In this document: positions 24,529-33,847 of the stretch, one piece after another
How the letters are laid out: each line of letters starts with the position of its first letter
Position numbering within the stretch: the stretch's first letter is position 1
From: Loxodes magnus
Lineage: Eukaryota > Ciliophora > Karyorelictea > Loxodida > Loxodidae
Assembly: GCA_946699065.1 (NCBI GenBank)
Contig: CAMPDV010000220.1
Location: 62,001 to 126,000, forward strand
Length of the DNA: 64,000 bases
Direction: 5' to 3'
Made by a program: the position numbers and the translations under genes
The notes under the pieces: generated by a model
The model's database searches: none
What the model was told of the DNA's origin: nothing
What the model saw: the letters and a program-made list of their open reading frames with translations, nothing else

Positions 24529-25342
24529 ATGGCGGAATGGAACAAAGATTTTCTCGACTAAAAGGCTTCTCGTAACTCCTTAAATCAATATTTCCAGCTC
24601 TAACAAACTCCAACAAAGACAAAAAAGAAATAATATTGTAAAATCTCAGAAGAAAAATAATTTCCTTCCAAGATTTCAAAAAAAGTTACACCTTCGAACA
24701 ACTTATGAACTAAGATAAAAAGTCTATTGTTTAAATCATTTTTGATTACATTGATAAGGTAGAAAACCTCGAACATTACGTCATGAGTTTACAATAAGAC
24801 TTATAAGATAATGTCGATGACGAGAGACCGCATAATGAATTTGTGACCAAAGAGGACATTAACAACAGATATTAAGAAATAGAATGCGATATAGTAAGAA
24901 TTGATGAATAAATGGGAACAGATTTCTTAAAGTATGAAAACGCATTTTAATAAATAACGGACATAAAAAAGAGACTAGGAAAATTAGAGGAATAAGACCT
25001 AAAAATAAATAATGATTTAATGGTAATAGAAGAATAACCTATGACGACAGAAAAAATTTTCAAGAAAAAATGTTATATATGCGGCAATTTATTCCACTTA
25101 TGAAAAAAGTGAAGGAGGAATTGGTAAATAAGAAAAAATATTTGGAAAGAACTTACAAATTTTTATCCTTCCTCGGATGGTTAGTTTTGAAGAAAAAAGA
25201 TAACTCCAAGACCATTCGGAAAGCTCAGAAGTGAATTTGGGTGGAGACGCCAGCGAGTCCGAGACCCTGTAAAAGGTAATGCAGGGGTTATGGACCTATT
25301 AAGGAAACATCCATTATCCATAAAATTTTTAATTTAATTTTA
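24529..25342 (+). mobile_element. Coiled-coil/zinc-knuckle element A, copy 2
   Basis: The plus-strand sister of the element at 4.5-5.3 kb, estimated by eye at over 90% identical. ATG at 24,529 gives MAEWNKDF, then SLNQYFQLQQ. A second frame carries the main coil (DYIDKVENLEHYVMSLQQ), the knuckle (CYICGNLFH) and the IWKELTNFYP box. Its 3' region contains a GC-rich foldback ending AAAAGGTAATGCAGGGGTTA. The two copies are inverted 20 kb apart. It looks broken, with a few breaks, some shared by both copies, which implies that the parent was already broken or that the family uses a frame change. No enzyme domain is present. Confidence 0.6.
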
Positions 25343-25344
25343 AT

Positions 25345-25755
25345 TTAAACAAATCATCATAAGAATAAAGTTAGATTATATAATATCTTAATTTAAAAAT
25401 CTAAGAGATTACTAGACTTACGACGATTGGTATGAACATTAACTAAAAAAGAGATAAAATAAAATATTATTGCTTTAAAATTAGATTTTCAATTAAAAGA
25501 AAAAGATAAGATAATTTAATAGAAATAATATAATAAACCTAGTTTGATAACTATTTTACTCTATTTTGTAAATATCTAAAACTTTAGTTAGTTAGCATAT
25601 AACAGTTTAAAGACCTTAAATTTTAAATTTAAATAAGAATCTTAATCTTTATGTGAATAATTTTAAGATAGTAATGATGATATGTGCTTTATGATTGAAT
25701 TAAGTAATTAATAAAAGAAAAAATGTTAAATTAAGTTTATAATCTAAGAAGAAAG
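25345..25755. other. Intergenic
   Basis: AT-rich; nothing recognised. Confidence 0.5.
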
Positions 25756-25757
25756 TT

Positions 25758-26021
25758 TCATAATTAACTCCTATTTGATCCCGCTCTCTTCCAAATTGAA
25801 GGATTGTGTATAATTTGTTAGTCCGTCATCCATTTATCTTCTTCAAAACTCATTTGTCACTCTGGTTTCTACTTCAATTTTTATTCTATTTATTAATTCT
25901 TGAGTTATAGATTTATTTCAAATTTTAATCCTGTCCTAGTTGGTCAAAAGCAGAAAAATTATTTTAATATTTTATTTTTATTTATTCTTTAAATTTCTTT
26001 TTGTTTCAGTATTTTATCCAT
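25758..26021 (-). CDS. Small basic protein, 87 aa
   Basis: ATG at 26,021 opens MDKILKQKEIQRINKNKILK and closes at the UGA at 25,758-25,760. The C-terminal third (SFEEDKWMTDQQIIHNPSIW) has a good amino-acid mix. Two internal UGAs are read as Trp. No family recognised. It lies just upstream of a short dispersed element whose 5' end is about 80 bp away. Confidence 0.35.
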
Positions 26022-26103
26022 AGATAATTATTCTAGCATATATAGCACTGAATCTTTTTATGATGGAATTTTATCTTATTTTTATCTTATTATTATATAT
26101 TTT

Positions 26104-26456
26104 AAATAGGGTGGAAAACCCTTTCCTTCGAATACTGCTTGGAGGTCCAGCAAGGTAACTAAAAAATGAGCGCGAACGGAGGATAAATCGGAGAAAGAGA
26201 AACCAATAACAAGAGAAGGAAGATTCGACAAGCTGGAGAACTCTGAATGCCAGGAGAAAGCCTTCTTCATCATAGGTCGGGGAAAGATGTACCCGTAATT
26301 GCATATTGCATCCTATGCTTTGGAAGGAAAAATTACATAGACGTACTACAGGAAGAGAAGATGAGGATAGAGAGACCCATAAAAAAAAATTTCGACATTA
26401 AATAAAATTAATTTAAAGATCTGCGCACCAATGAGAGGGCTACGCGCTCTATAATC
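26104..26456 (+). repeat. Short dispersed element, family SC, copy 1
   Basis: Begins AATAGGGTGGAAAACCCT, a perfect AGGGT/ACCCT hairpin. The body is GC-rich and contains the box ATCATAGGTCGGGGAA, also found at 43.97 kb and, in diverged form, at 63.55 kb. It ends in the common tail (26,415-26,456) and ATTT-rich DNA. The minus strand has a short open frame across the body, but it is not conserved in the other copies. Confidence 0.6.
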
Positions 26457-26464
26457 CAATTTAT

Positions 26465-26941
26465 TTATTTTTTAATTTATTATTCAAATTCAAATCCATT
26501 GGGATGTTTGCTTACTAAGCTAATTATTTTAAAATTACTTCTTGCTATTATTCCTACTTTTCTTAGAGTCATTTTATTTGATATTAGAATTAAGAAAATT
26601 GAAATAAAAAGCTTATAAAATTTGTTCTATTACTTAGTCTACCAATTAAAATCTAAATTCTATTTATTACTATGTCTTTTTAATAGCATCATCTAGCATA
26701 GGAATATAATGATCTATTCTTTGTAATATTATATCTAAAATTCCTTCAGTTTTTTCTATTTTAATTTTATTCTTTTAGTTCTTTTTATATATTACTTATT
26801 CTTTGCTGGACAGATAGAGCAAAAGACTCCTGAGTTTATTAGTATAGATTCATTTAAGGAAGCTTTTCATTTGGTTCTCTTTATTATTCTTATTTTTTAT
26901 AAAAATTAATTAAGAGAAGTCTATTATTTCTTAGGCGCCAT
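26465..26941 (-). pseudogene. Paralogue of the 22,997 gene, frame broken
   Basis: The minus strand from the ATG at 26,941 reads MAPKKQQTSLNQFLQKI, nearly the same N-terminus as the gene at 22,997. The coiled coil (KTEGILDIILQRIDHYIP, VDQVIEQILQAF) sits in a different frame, and SNKMTLRKVGIIARSNFK near the end is back in the first frame, as in the paralogue's SNKRTLRKIE. Two compensating frame changes are therefore needed. Either a decayed copy or a gene with very short introns. Confidence 0.45.
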
Positions 26942-26944
26942 TTT

Positions 26945-27255
26945 TTAAAATAATAAGGAATCTCTTAAATAATTTTATAATGATACATGAAATGAAATAA
27001 TACCTAAGTTATTGATATTTATTTGAGCTTATTTATTGGTAAAGGTAAAGTAAAATATGTATTTAAAGTTTTAATTAAGTTATAAAATAATTAAAAAAGT
27101 AGATTATAGTTAAATAACTATGCTACTACTAAGTTATATCAATTAAATCATATTCAGATCTATTATGATCTAGCTACCTAAATTAAAACTTAACTGATAA
27201 ACTTTTTACTACCTTTTAAGACTTAATTATATTTTTATTCAATTTAAATATACCA
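26945..27255. other. Intergenic
   Basis: AT-rich; nothing recognised. Confidence 0.5.
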
Positions 27256-27262
27256 AAAAAAG

Positions 27263-28112
27263 ATGTCAGAATTCAAAAAGGATTCTTCGCGGCTCCAAAA
27301 AGGTAGGAGTTAACGACATCCTTCAAAGGCTAGGATCAGGAAAAGGGTAACAAAAAGATCGCCCATCAGGATGAGTTTACCACTTCTGAAGAAAAACCTA
27401 GGAAATAGACTAAAAATATAATGCGCTCGGGAATCTCGAATCTCATCACATAATAGTAAATAAACTACGGTTAGCTGATTAAAGTGGTCCTGGACTTCGA
27501 GAAGAGGTCAAAAAGTTGAATAAAGACAATAAGAAGCTATTTGAAAAACTTGAACTTGCAGAGGAAATAAACTCGAAACTCATGACCTAAGAAAGAGCCC
27601 TTAACGCATTTTGAAGCATTTCACAAGACAAGAAAAATTAATCATAACACAAGCAATAGAAGCTGAAAGAACTGGTCAACAAAATAGAAAAAATAGAAGA
27701 AAATTAGCAAAAATTACAGCGTTAAATGAACCTGCAAAAATAAGGAAATGACCCAATGATAATCGAAGGAGAAAAGAATTCAAGATTTAAACCTATAAAA
27801 GAGCAAAAAAATGCTATTATTGTAACTCTCGAACACATCTAAGGAAAAGACGTTAGAAATTCCAAAAATTTAAATAAGAATATTGAAACTACAAGAAGAA
27901 ACTGGAGAATAGAAAGAAAAAAAGAATAACTAAAAAGAGAAAGAGAAAGATTATATTGCAATAAATTTGGAAAATTATACAAGATCAAAGATACTAATCA
28001 TTATCTAGCCTCAGTAAACAGTATATATAGCAAAGAGAAGAATTTTAGAAGCATTTAAATTTTTATATTTAGTCTCTAGAGGTTGGCGGGAAAGAGGTTT
28101 AAATACCTCCAA
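27263..28112 (+). mobile_element. Zinc-knuckle element D
   Basis: Starts MSEFKKDSSRL at 27,263. A strong coiled coil (LREEVKKLNKDNKKLFEKLE) follows a LIK.VLD-like motif that matches QLIKMV..LQEEVKKL in element E and LIKMVLDLQEEVKEL in element F. The knuckle KKCYYCNSRTHLRKRR and the box QQIWKIIQDQRY follow. The 3' end folds: TTGGCG/CGCCAA around GAGGT/ACCTC (about 28,082-28,120). It looks broken, with one or two breaks. No polymerase, integrase or protease domain is seen. Confidence 0.6.
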
Positions 28113-28299
28113 GAACGCCAAGCAATTAATTTGTATTTGCATATTTTAAATATTCCTTTTAATCACTTTATGATTCTATTCTCTACACTAAAGACTTTTT
28201 AAAGTTTATAAAATAATTGAGATAATTAAAATTTTTTAAGCGATTTTAAGTTTCGTGCAAAGCTTATAAGAATGAAAGAATAGTTTAATATAATTTTGT

Positions 28300-29238
28300 T
28301 CAATTAATGCTTTAATTATATATTTTTAAGTTTTCCCAGTTTCTTAGCTTAATGTCATAGAAAACTAATTCATTTTCAAAAGTGAAACTATAAATCTTTA
28401 GAGAATTTTCAATTGGTTTGCTGAATTAATGCTATCCTACTAGATTTTGTGAACAATGTGTCGTAAGACTTTCAAAATCATATACTTCTACTTAATGAAG
28501 ACGACCACCTGCGCCTCATATGAAGCAATTATTCAAACTCTTAACATATTCTGAGGTGCAAGAACCTGTTTTAGGTAGTTTTTAGGATAATTTTTCTCAT
28601 TTGTTGCGAATTGAATTTAAGGATAAAATATCTCAGCTTGATTCAACACCACAGCCTCCAAAAATATACAAATTTTCTCTTTAATTGAATGATAAACCGA
28701 AAGTTTCGATAGGCTATTTAAGTTCAGCAATATCTATTCTATGCTTCTAAGTATTTAAATCAAAGACTTCGTTATTTATTTATTTTTCACCTCCAATTAT
28801 TCAAATAAATCTCTTATTATCGAAATGAGTTCTAGAATACTTTCTAGAGTACTTGGTTTATCACTCTATTGTTTATTATTTGCTAAATAATTCAAATCTG
28901 TTTGGTAGTTACAATTTTTCTAATCCACCTACTATTGAAAGCTTATAATCATTAATTTATTCTACATAACTCTATGGATTTACCTTTTTTTTATATTAAG
29001 GTTAAGTTATTGCCTTTTAAGTTCTAAAGTTATAGGTAACTAGGTTATAAGCATCTTTTTAGAATGTAGAGTAGTTTTGTTTCAGGTAAACTAGATTAGG
29101 TAAAATTTCGTATTTATAAACCATCAAAGGGATCCTGGCGGACAATAATGAAACGTTGAGGTTAGCATTTGCTCTTAGTAATTTTCTTAAGTATAATATA
29201 GGGATTAAAAACTCTTATTTTGATATTCTTTCACTCAT
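28300..29238 (-). CDS. Kelch-repeat protein, intact
   Basis: A single clean frame of 312 codons from the ATG at 29,238 (MSERISKQEFLIPILYLRK) to the UGA at 28,300-28,302. It carries several Kelch blades: YNLVTYNFRTQKA, YKLSIVGGLEKL, RFIWIIGGEKQINNEVFDL, LYIFGGCGVESSWDILSL followed by NKWEKL, and HQVEVYDFESL. The conserved blade Trp in NKWEKL and others are UGA codons, six in all, while the frame is otherwise undisturbed. This is among the best evidence for UGA as Trp. About five blades are visible, so the propeller may be completed by a partner or by weak blades. Likely a protein-binding adaptor. The broken copy at 6.4-7.3 kb is its paralogue. The closing UGA could also be Trp, since weak coding text follows. 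Confidence 0.75.
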
Positions 29239-29239
29239 T

Positions 29240-29765
29240 TTATTTTAATTAAAACTTAAAGTCAATTATCAAGAATTTAAAAGGGGATGCTATAATCAAG
29301 AGTGTTAAATGTACTAAGCTTTTATATATGTAATTAACCTACTTCCATTACTAAGACTGCATTTATTAATAGAGCTTTTAACTCTAAACTGTTATTTAAA
29401 TGCACTTGATTGAGTGTTAATAGGTATTAATAAGGAAATAGGAATGTTTAAGTTAGTTTATTAATATAAGTTATTTAAATAGAAGATATATATAGTTAAA
29501 TAAGACTTAAGAAAAGAACATATTAAAGTATTAATAGAATATAAATCATATTAAATTAAGAAATAATCAAAGTATAGTTCAAATAAGCTAAATAATTAAA
29601 TATAAGTATTATATTAAGCTACTTCCTTCAAACCTCATTAATATTTTTAATACATTTACCATTATTCTTTAAAGATCATTTATTTAAGTGATATTTTTAG
29701 GGATTAAATTTACTAAAGAAAAATTTATTTAGTAGAAAGAAGTGTGAGGGATACTTTAATTTAAG
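29240..29765. other. Duplicated flank and intergenic DNA
   Basis: The first 300 bp upstream of the Kelch ATG resemble 7,275-7,560, so the duplication included 5' flanking DNA. The rest is AT-rich. Confidence 0.45.
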
Positions 29766-29768
29766 TAT

Positions 29769-29942
29769 ATGCTTAAGAATTAGAAATTTTAAATAATTAG
29801 AAAGCTCTACTATATCAAAATAATTAAAAATAGTTCTGCAATTTATGATGCTATTGAAAAGAAACTTGATAGCTTATATAAGCAGTATTATGATTATCAT
29901 ACTCCTTAAATTATTTCAGAAAGAATTAAATTGAAAAAATGA
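29769..29942 (+). CDS. Small ORF, 57 aa or longer
   Basis: ATG at 29,769 opens MLKNQKFQIIRKLYYIKIIK and continues through SAIYDAIEKKLDSLYKQYY to a UGA at 29,940. If that UGA is Trp, the frame stays sensible for about 30 more codons (KMGLYEMKNEQPLISIIK). An in-frame UGA lies just upstream of the ATG. Unknown function; possibly a remnant. Confidence 0.3.
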
Positions 29943-29944
29943 TA

Positions 29945-30325
29945 AAAAATGGGTTTATATGAAATGAAAAACGAATAACCATTAATAAGCATAATAAAAG
30001 TTTAACGAAAATAGTTGTCTAGCTAAAGATTCATTATTTAATTAATTATTTTTCTAAAATAAGCTTTCTTACAATCTTTTTTTTATTTTTATTTTTGTTA
30101 TTAAAAATTAATCTTTACTAGATTAAAGGTGAAAATTTCTATTATGCATATAGGTACTGTATTATCATTTTATCTTTTATATTTTTATTTATTATTGAAT
30201 CTAAATACAACACTCTGTAAAAAAAATTTAATTATAAAAATTATTTATTTAATCTTAAGCTTTTCTTTCCAAAAATTGCTGCTTTTAATTATTATTGTTA
30301 ATTTTTAATTTTTTAAACCTTTAAG
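29945..30325. other. Intergenic
   Basis: AT-rich; the tail of the preceding frame, then nothing recognised. Confidence 0.4.
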
Positions 30326-30329
30326 CTCT

Positions 30330-30525
30330 AGCAGTACTGCTTTTTCTGAACGGTCTTTAATGAACATACCAGGGAAATTTTGTTGATTAGATTATGCAAA
30401 TAGGGACTACCATGAGTGAAATATGAATACTCCATAATCATAGACTTCAAGTCCCTGCTAAGGTCAGATAATTTTCCAAATGTATTCCCTTCAAGATCCT
30501 GGATTCAACCATAAAACTATTTAAT
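30330..30525 (+). repeat. Short GC-rich element, family SD, copy 2
   Basis: Shares with 23,905-24,185 the order CCATGAGT, CATAGACTTCAAGTCCCT, CAGATAAT and TATTCCCTTCAAGATCC. It begins AGCAGTACTGCT, a perfect palindrome. Non-coding; probably a structured RNA-derived element. Confidence 0.45.
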
Positions 30526-30529
30526 TTAG

Positions 30530-31035
30530 AAAATTTAATTAGAAAATTCAAATTTTCCCTATTATTCTTTAGATTATCATTCCCATATTATTTAAATCAA
30601 TAGTCAAATAAAAAGAATTGCATGCTTAATTTTTATTAAATGATTTTTACAACTGTTTTTCTAATTTTTATAGGTAAAAGATTATAACTTTAGCCTCATA
30701 AGTATAAAGTCTTTTTTATTATAAAAGAATGATTAATATTATCAAACAATTTAGGCAAATCCCTTGATTAGTAAATTGAGTTAAGATGCTAAATTTGAAT
30801 ATCTTACAATTTGTTTTTTAAGATAATAATAAATGCTCCTTCAATTAGATTAGCTAGATAAAGATAGAAAAGTAAGGATAATTAATTTCGCTTGCTAGAA
30901 AGCTAAAAATTGCTAAATTTACATCAGCTGATTGGCTTATGTACAAGCCTGATAATTATAATTTATAAAAATATAAAAAATACTAGGAAATATGAAATTC
31001 GAATATTAAAATAAGAAATTTACCTAGTTAAAAAT
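30530..31035. other. AT-rich intergenic stretch
   Basis: Nothing recognised. Confidence 0.5.
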
Positions 31036-31039
31036 TAAA

Positions 31040-32048
31040 GTTAAAAGGAGTTTATAGTTTCAAAAGTTGGCCCTTGCATCCAGTACACTTGAAAACGCCT
31101 TCTCTTAAACTAAAGGACGGTTTAAGGACTTCATTTGTCCGCCATACTTGTTTTATTTGTTGGACTTTACACTTAAGCTTTATTCATTTAAAATTTATTT
31201 AAAAAATAGTAAAATTTACTATTATAAATTTCTTTCTATATATTGTGCCTGATTTAGTAGGTCATCCTTAAAATAGGTCTTACATTATGTTTCTTCTATT
31301 ATTTTTATAGATTTGGTTTCTTTACCAGCATCTTTTATAATGATACTACTTTTAACATATATAACAGCGTATTTTTCTTCTAATGCTTTATTATTATTCA
31401 TTTATTTCAATGTTCATAGGAATACTTCCCTGTTGTCCATTGATTCTGTAAATTCCTCCTTCCCAATTGCAGAATAACATTTCTCTTTCTTTTTTCTTGA
31501 TGCAGTATTTTTCCTTGAATATATGAAATTATTGTACTATTTTTATAAGTGACCTAGTTAGTAGCAGAAATAGCATTTCTTTTTAAATCTATTCTGCCTC
31601 GCTGTTCTTAAGTATATCTTGTTTCCACCCATTTCTTCATTCTCCATTTTGCAGTTTTAGTTAAGTTACTTTTCAGTTTATTCGATTTGTTGTAGCTTGA
31701 TACTTTAATTTCCAGCTATGTAATTTATCTCTATATCTACAGTTTCTAAGATTTAGTTTAGCTGTTTTACTTTTGTTAATATTTTCATAGAGCATCAATT
31801 TCCCTCTCCTAATTTGCCGTTCTGAGATCATGTTTATCTTAAAGTATGTGTTAGTTCTACTCCATCAGTTTAATATTTTACTTTCAGAGTTTCTTAACCT
31901 CTTCCTGAAGGCTCACTACCATCTTAATGAGCTGTTCCATGATTATCTGTTCAGAAGGATTAAATTCTGTGACCTCCTGGTGTAAGGCGAACTTCGTCTA
32001 TTTCCTCGGTTTCTCCTCTGAGGTAAGTGTTATTGCATAATGTGTCAT
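31040..32048 (-). mobile_element. Zinc-knuckle element E
   Basis: Minus strand, ATG at 32,048: MTHYAITLTSEEKPRK, then IIMEQLIKMVVSLQEEVKKL, the family signature also seen in elements D and F, then a coil (LQDKHDLRTANQEREIDAL). The knuckle KKKCYFCYQLGHLQK lies near 31,570, and a further domain (KYAVIYVKSSIIIKDAGKE) lies downstream. The 3' end (31,050-31,160) is GC-rich. It looks broken, with at least one break. No enzyme domain is seen. Confidence 0.55.
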
Positions 32049-32129
32049 TTTCTGATATTTTTTAGTTTACTCTAAGTTAAACTGCGCTCTGAGTTCCTTA
32101 CTGGAACAGGAAAGAATCCTTTTCTCAAT

Positions 32130-32988
32130 TTTTACATTTTTTTAATTTAAATTTAGATCTTTAATATGAAAAATTATCATAAACAATATCAAAAAGCTGG
32201 ATATTATTAAAACACATAAAATTAAAAATTTTTAAAGATCTACTTACATAATTATACAAAATAAACATATCCAAGTAATCAATCATTTACTATAATAATA
32301 TAATATCTTTAAAAAAAATTTTTTAAAGTATTTTACAAATAATTCTATTATATTTATTATTTTTATTTTTATTTAATTCTAAATTTAAATTACATATTTA
32401 AGTAATAATTAAATTAAAAAAATAGAAAATAAAATTTATTTTCTTATTTAATATTTTCCTTATAAATCTTTTTATTTCTCTATTCATTAAATCAATTTGA
32501 AATCTTATAGAAGTTTTATAAGTATAAATTTTAATTATTTCATCCCTTTTATTATTGAATAATATGAAAAAAATATAAGATTCAAAGTAGTGGAAATAAG
32601 AAATTTAAAAAGAGATTATAATTAAATTAGAAAATATTAAATGAAATTTTATTAGTTAAAAATAGAAAAATATGAAATAAATTAAATAATAGCATTTAAG
32701 TATTTTTTATGTTTATTTAGTGGGTTTATAATTAAAATTATAATTTTGCTTATTATTAAAATATTTTTAAAGAAATTATAATTTTTTATTACATCCTTTT
32801 TAAGATAATAGTGAAAAAGAATATATAGAAATAAGTCTAATTATTTATTTAACTATTCTTTGTAAAAAAAAGCTATATATTATAAGTTCAAATAAAATAA
32901 AGGTATAATTATAAAATAATATTGAATATAAAAGTGCAGCATCTTGATGGCGCTTTATTGTTTGAAATTAAATATTAAAAAATGTACA
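32130..32988. other. AT-rich left flank of the tandem array
   Basis: Very A/T-rich, no gene. It runs straight into the array inside the first, 5'-cut unit at about 32,989. No target-site repeat is obvious at the junction. Confidence 0.55.
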
Positions 32989-33723
32989 TATTTAGGAATT
33001 CTCTATCCTTACTATTTATGCGAATATGCTCATTTTTAGGAAGGATATGAGTATTTAGTAGACAATGATTGTATTTAATGAAATGATGAGAATATTGGAG
33101 AAGATGAAGAACCTGAAATGTGTAATGATGGAATAACAGCAGTAAATAATGTAGACCTTAGAAAGTGAAGAATAAATGATGATTTTGAAATTCATTACAA
33201 TAAAGATATATTTTCTCTGGCTTAAGAAAGCGATAAATTCGATTTTAGTGATAGTAATCAAGTAGAAGACCTGAAAAGTAAAGTTTTATAAGCTGGAATT
33301 GTAGTAAAAATAAACATCAATAAAGGTTCTTGGTATACACCTGATTATTGGAGTTTAGGGAATTCATCTACAACATGCATTTATAAAAATAATGCAAATA
33401 ATGATTTAGGAACGTTATGATAGTAAACAGTAGAAAGATTCGTTGTTTGTACAGGATATCATACTACGGATTCGATTGATTATCTACATTGCTAAGATCC
33501 AGGTAATTGGAATCGTGCTCCTTATACAGATTAGTTTGGATATTTGGATAAACGTACGAATCCTATAGGAACAATGAATCCTATCTACTTCACTTAAACA
33601 AAGAAAGATTTTTATTAAGGAGGTTTTTTCTGGTTAAAACTGGAGTATACAGATTATATATAGGCATGGTATTACTTGACTGTAGATGTTTATGATGGTT
33701 TTTTATGGCACAGCTGGAGTTGA
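32989..33723 (+). pseudogene. 5'-truncated papain-like gene copy at array start
   Basis: Matches codon about 149 (YLGILYP) to the stop of the array gene. The N-terminal third, including the signal-like segment and the Cys-rich part, is missing. The junction is in AT-rich DNA. Confidence 0.85.
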
Positions 33724-33847
33724 ATGGATTCTTTTAATTAATTTTTTTGCTAATATATTTTTGTTTAATATCATAAATATCTATAAAAAGTATCTAAAAA
33801 GATACCAAAAAAGTATATTTAAAGTAATAATTTATAGAAAGTTATAA
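33724..33847 (+). promoter_or_regulatory. 124-bp intergenic spacer of the array unit
   Basis: The only non-coding part of each unit, so it must hold both the 3' end of one transcript and the promoter of the next. It is AT-rich (ATATTTTTGTTTAATATCAT, TATATTTAAAGTAAT) and includes a small perfect hairpin at 33,790-33,805 (GTATCT-AAAA-AGATAC). A second, looser GTAT-type word follows. Repeated identically between all genes of the array. Confidence 0.5.
33790..33805 (+). terminator. Hairpin in array spacer
   Basis: Perfect 6-bp inverted repeat with a 4-base loop, 67 bp after the stop and 42 bp before the next ATG, present in every spacer. It could mark transcript 3' ends or bind a dimeric regulator. 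Neither is proven. Confidence 0.3.
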
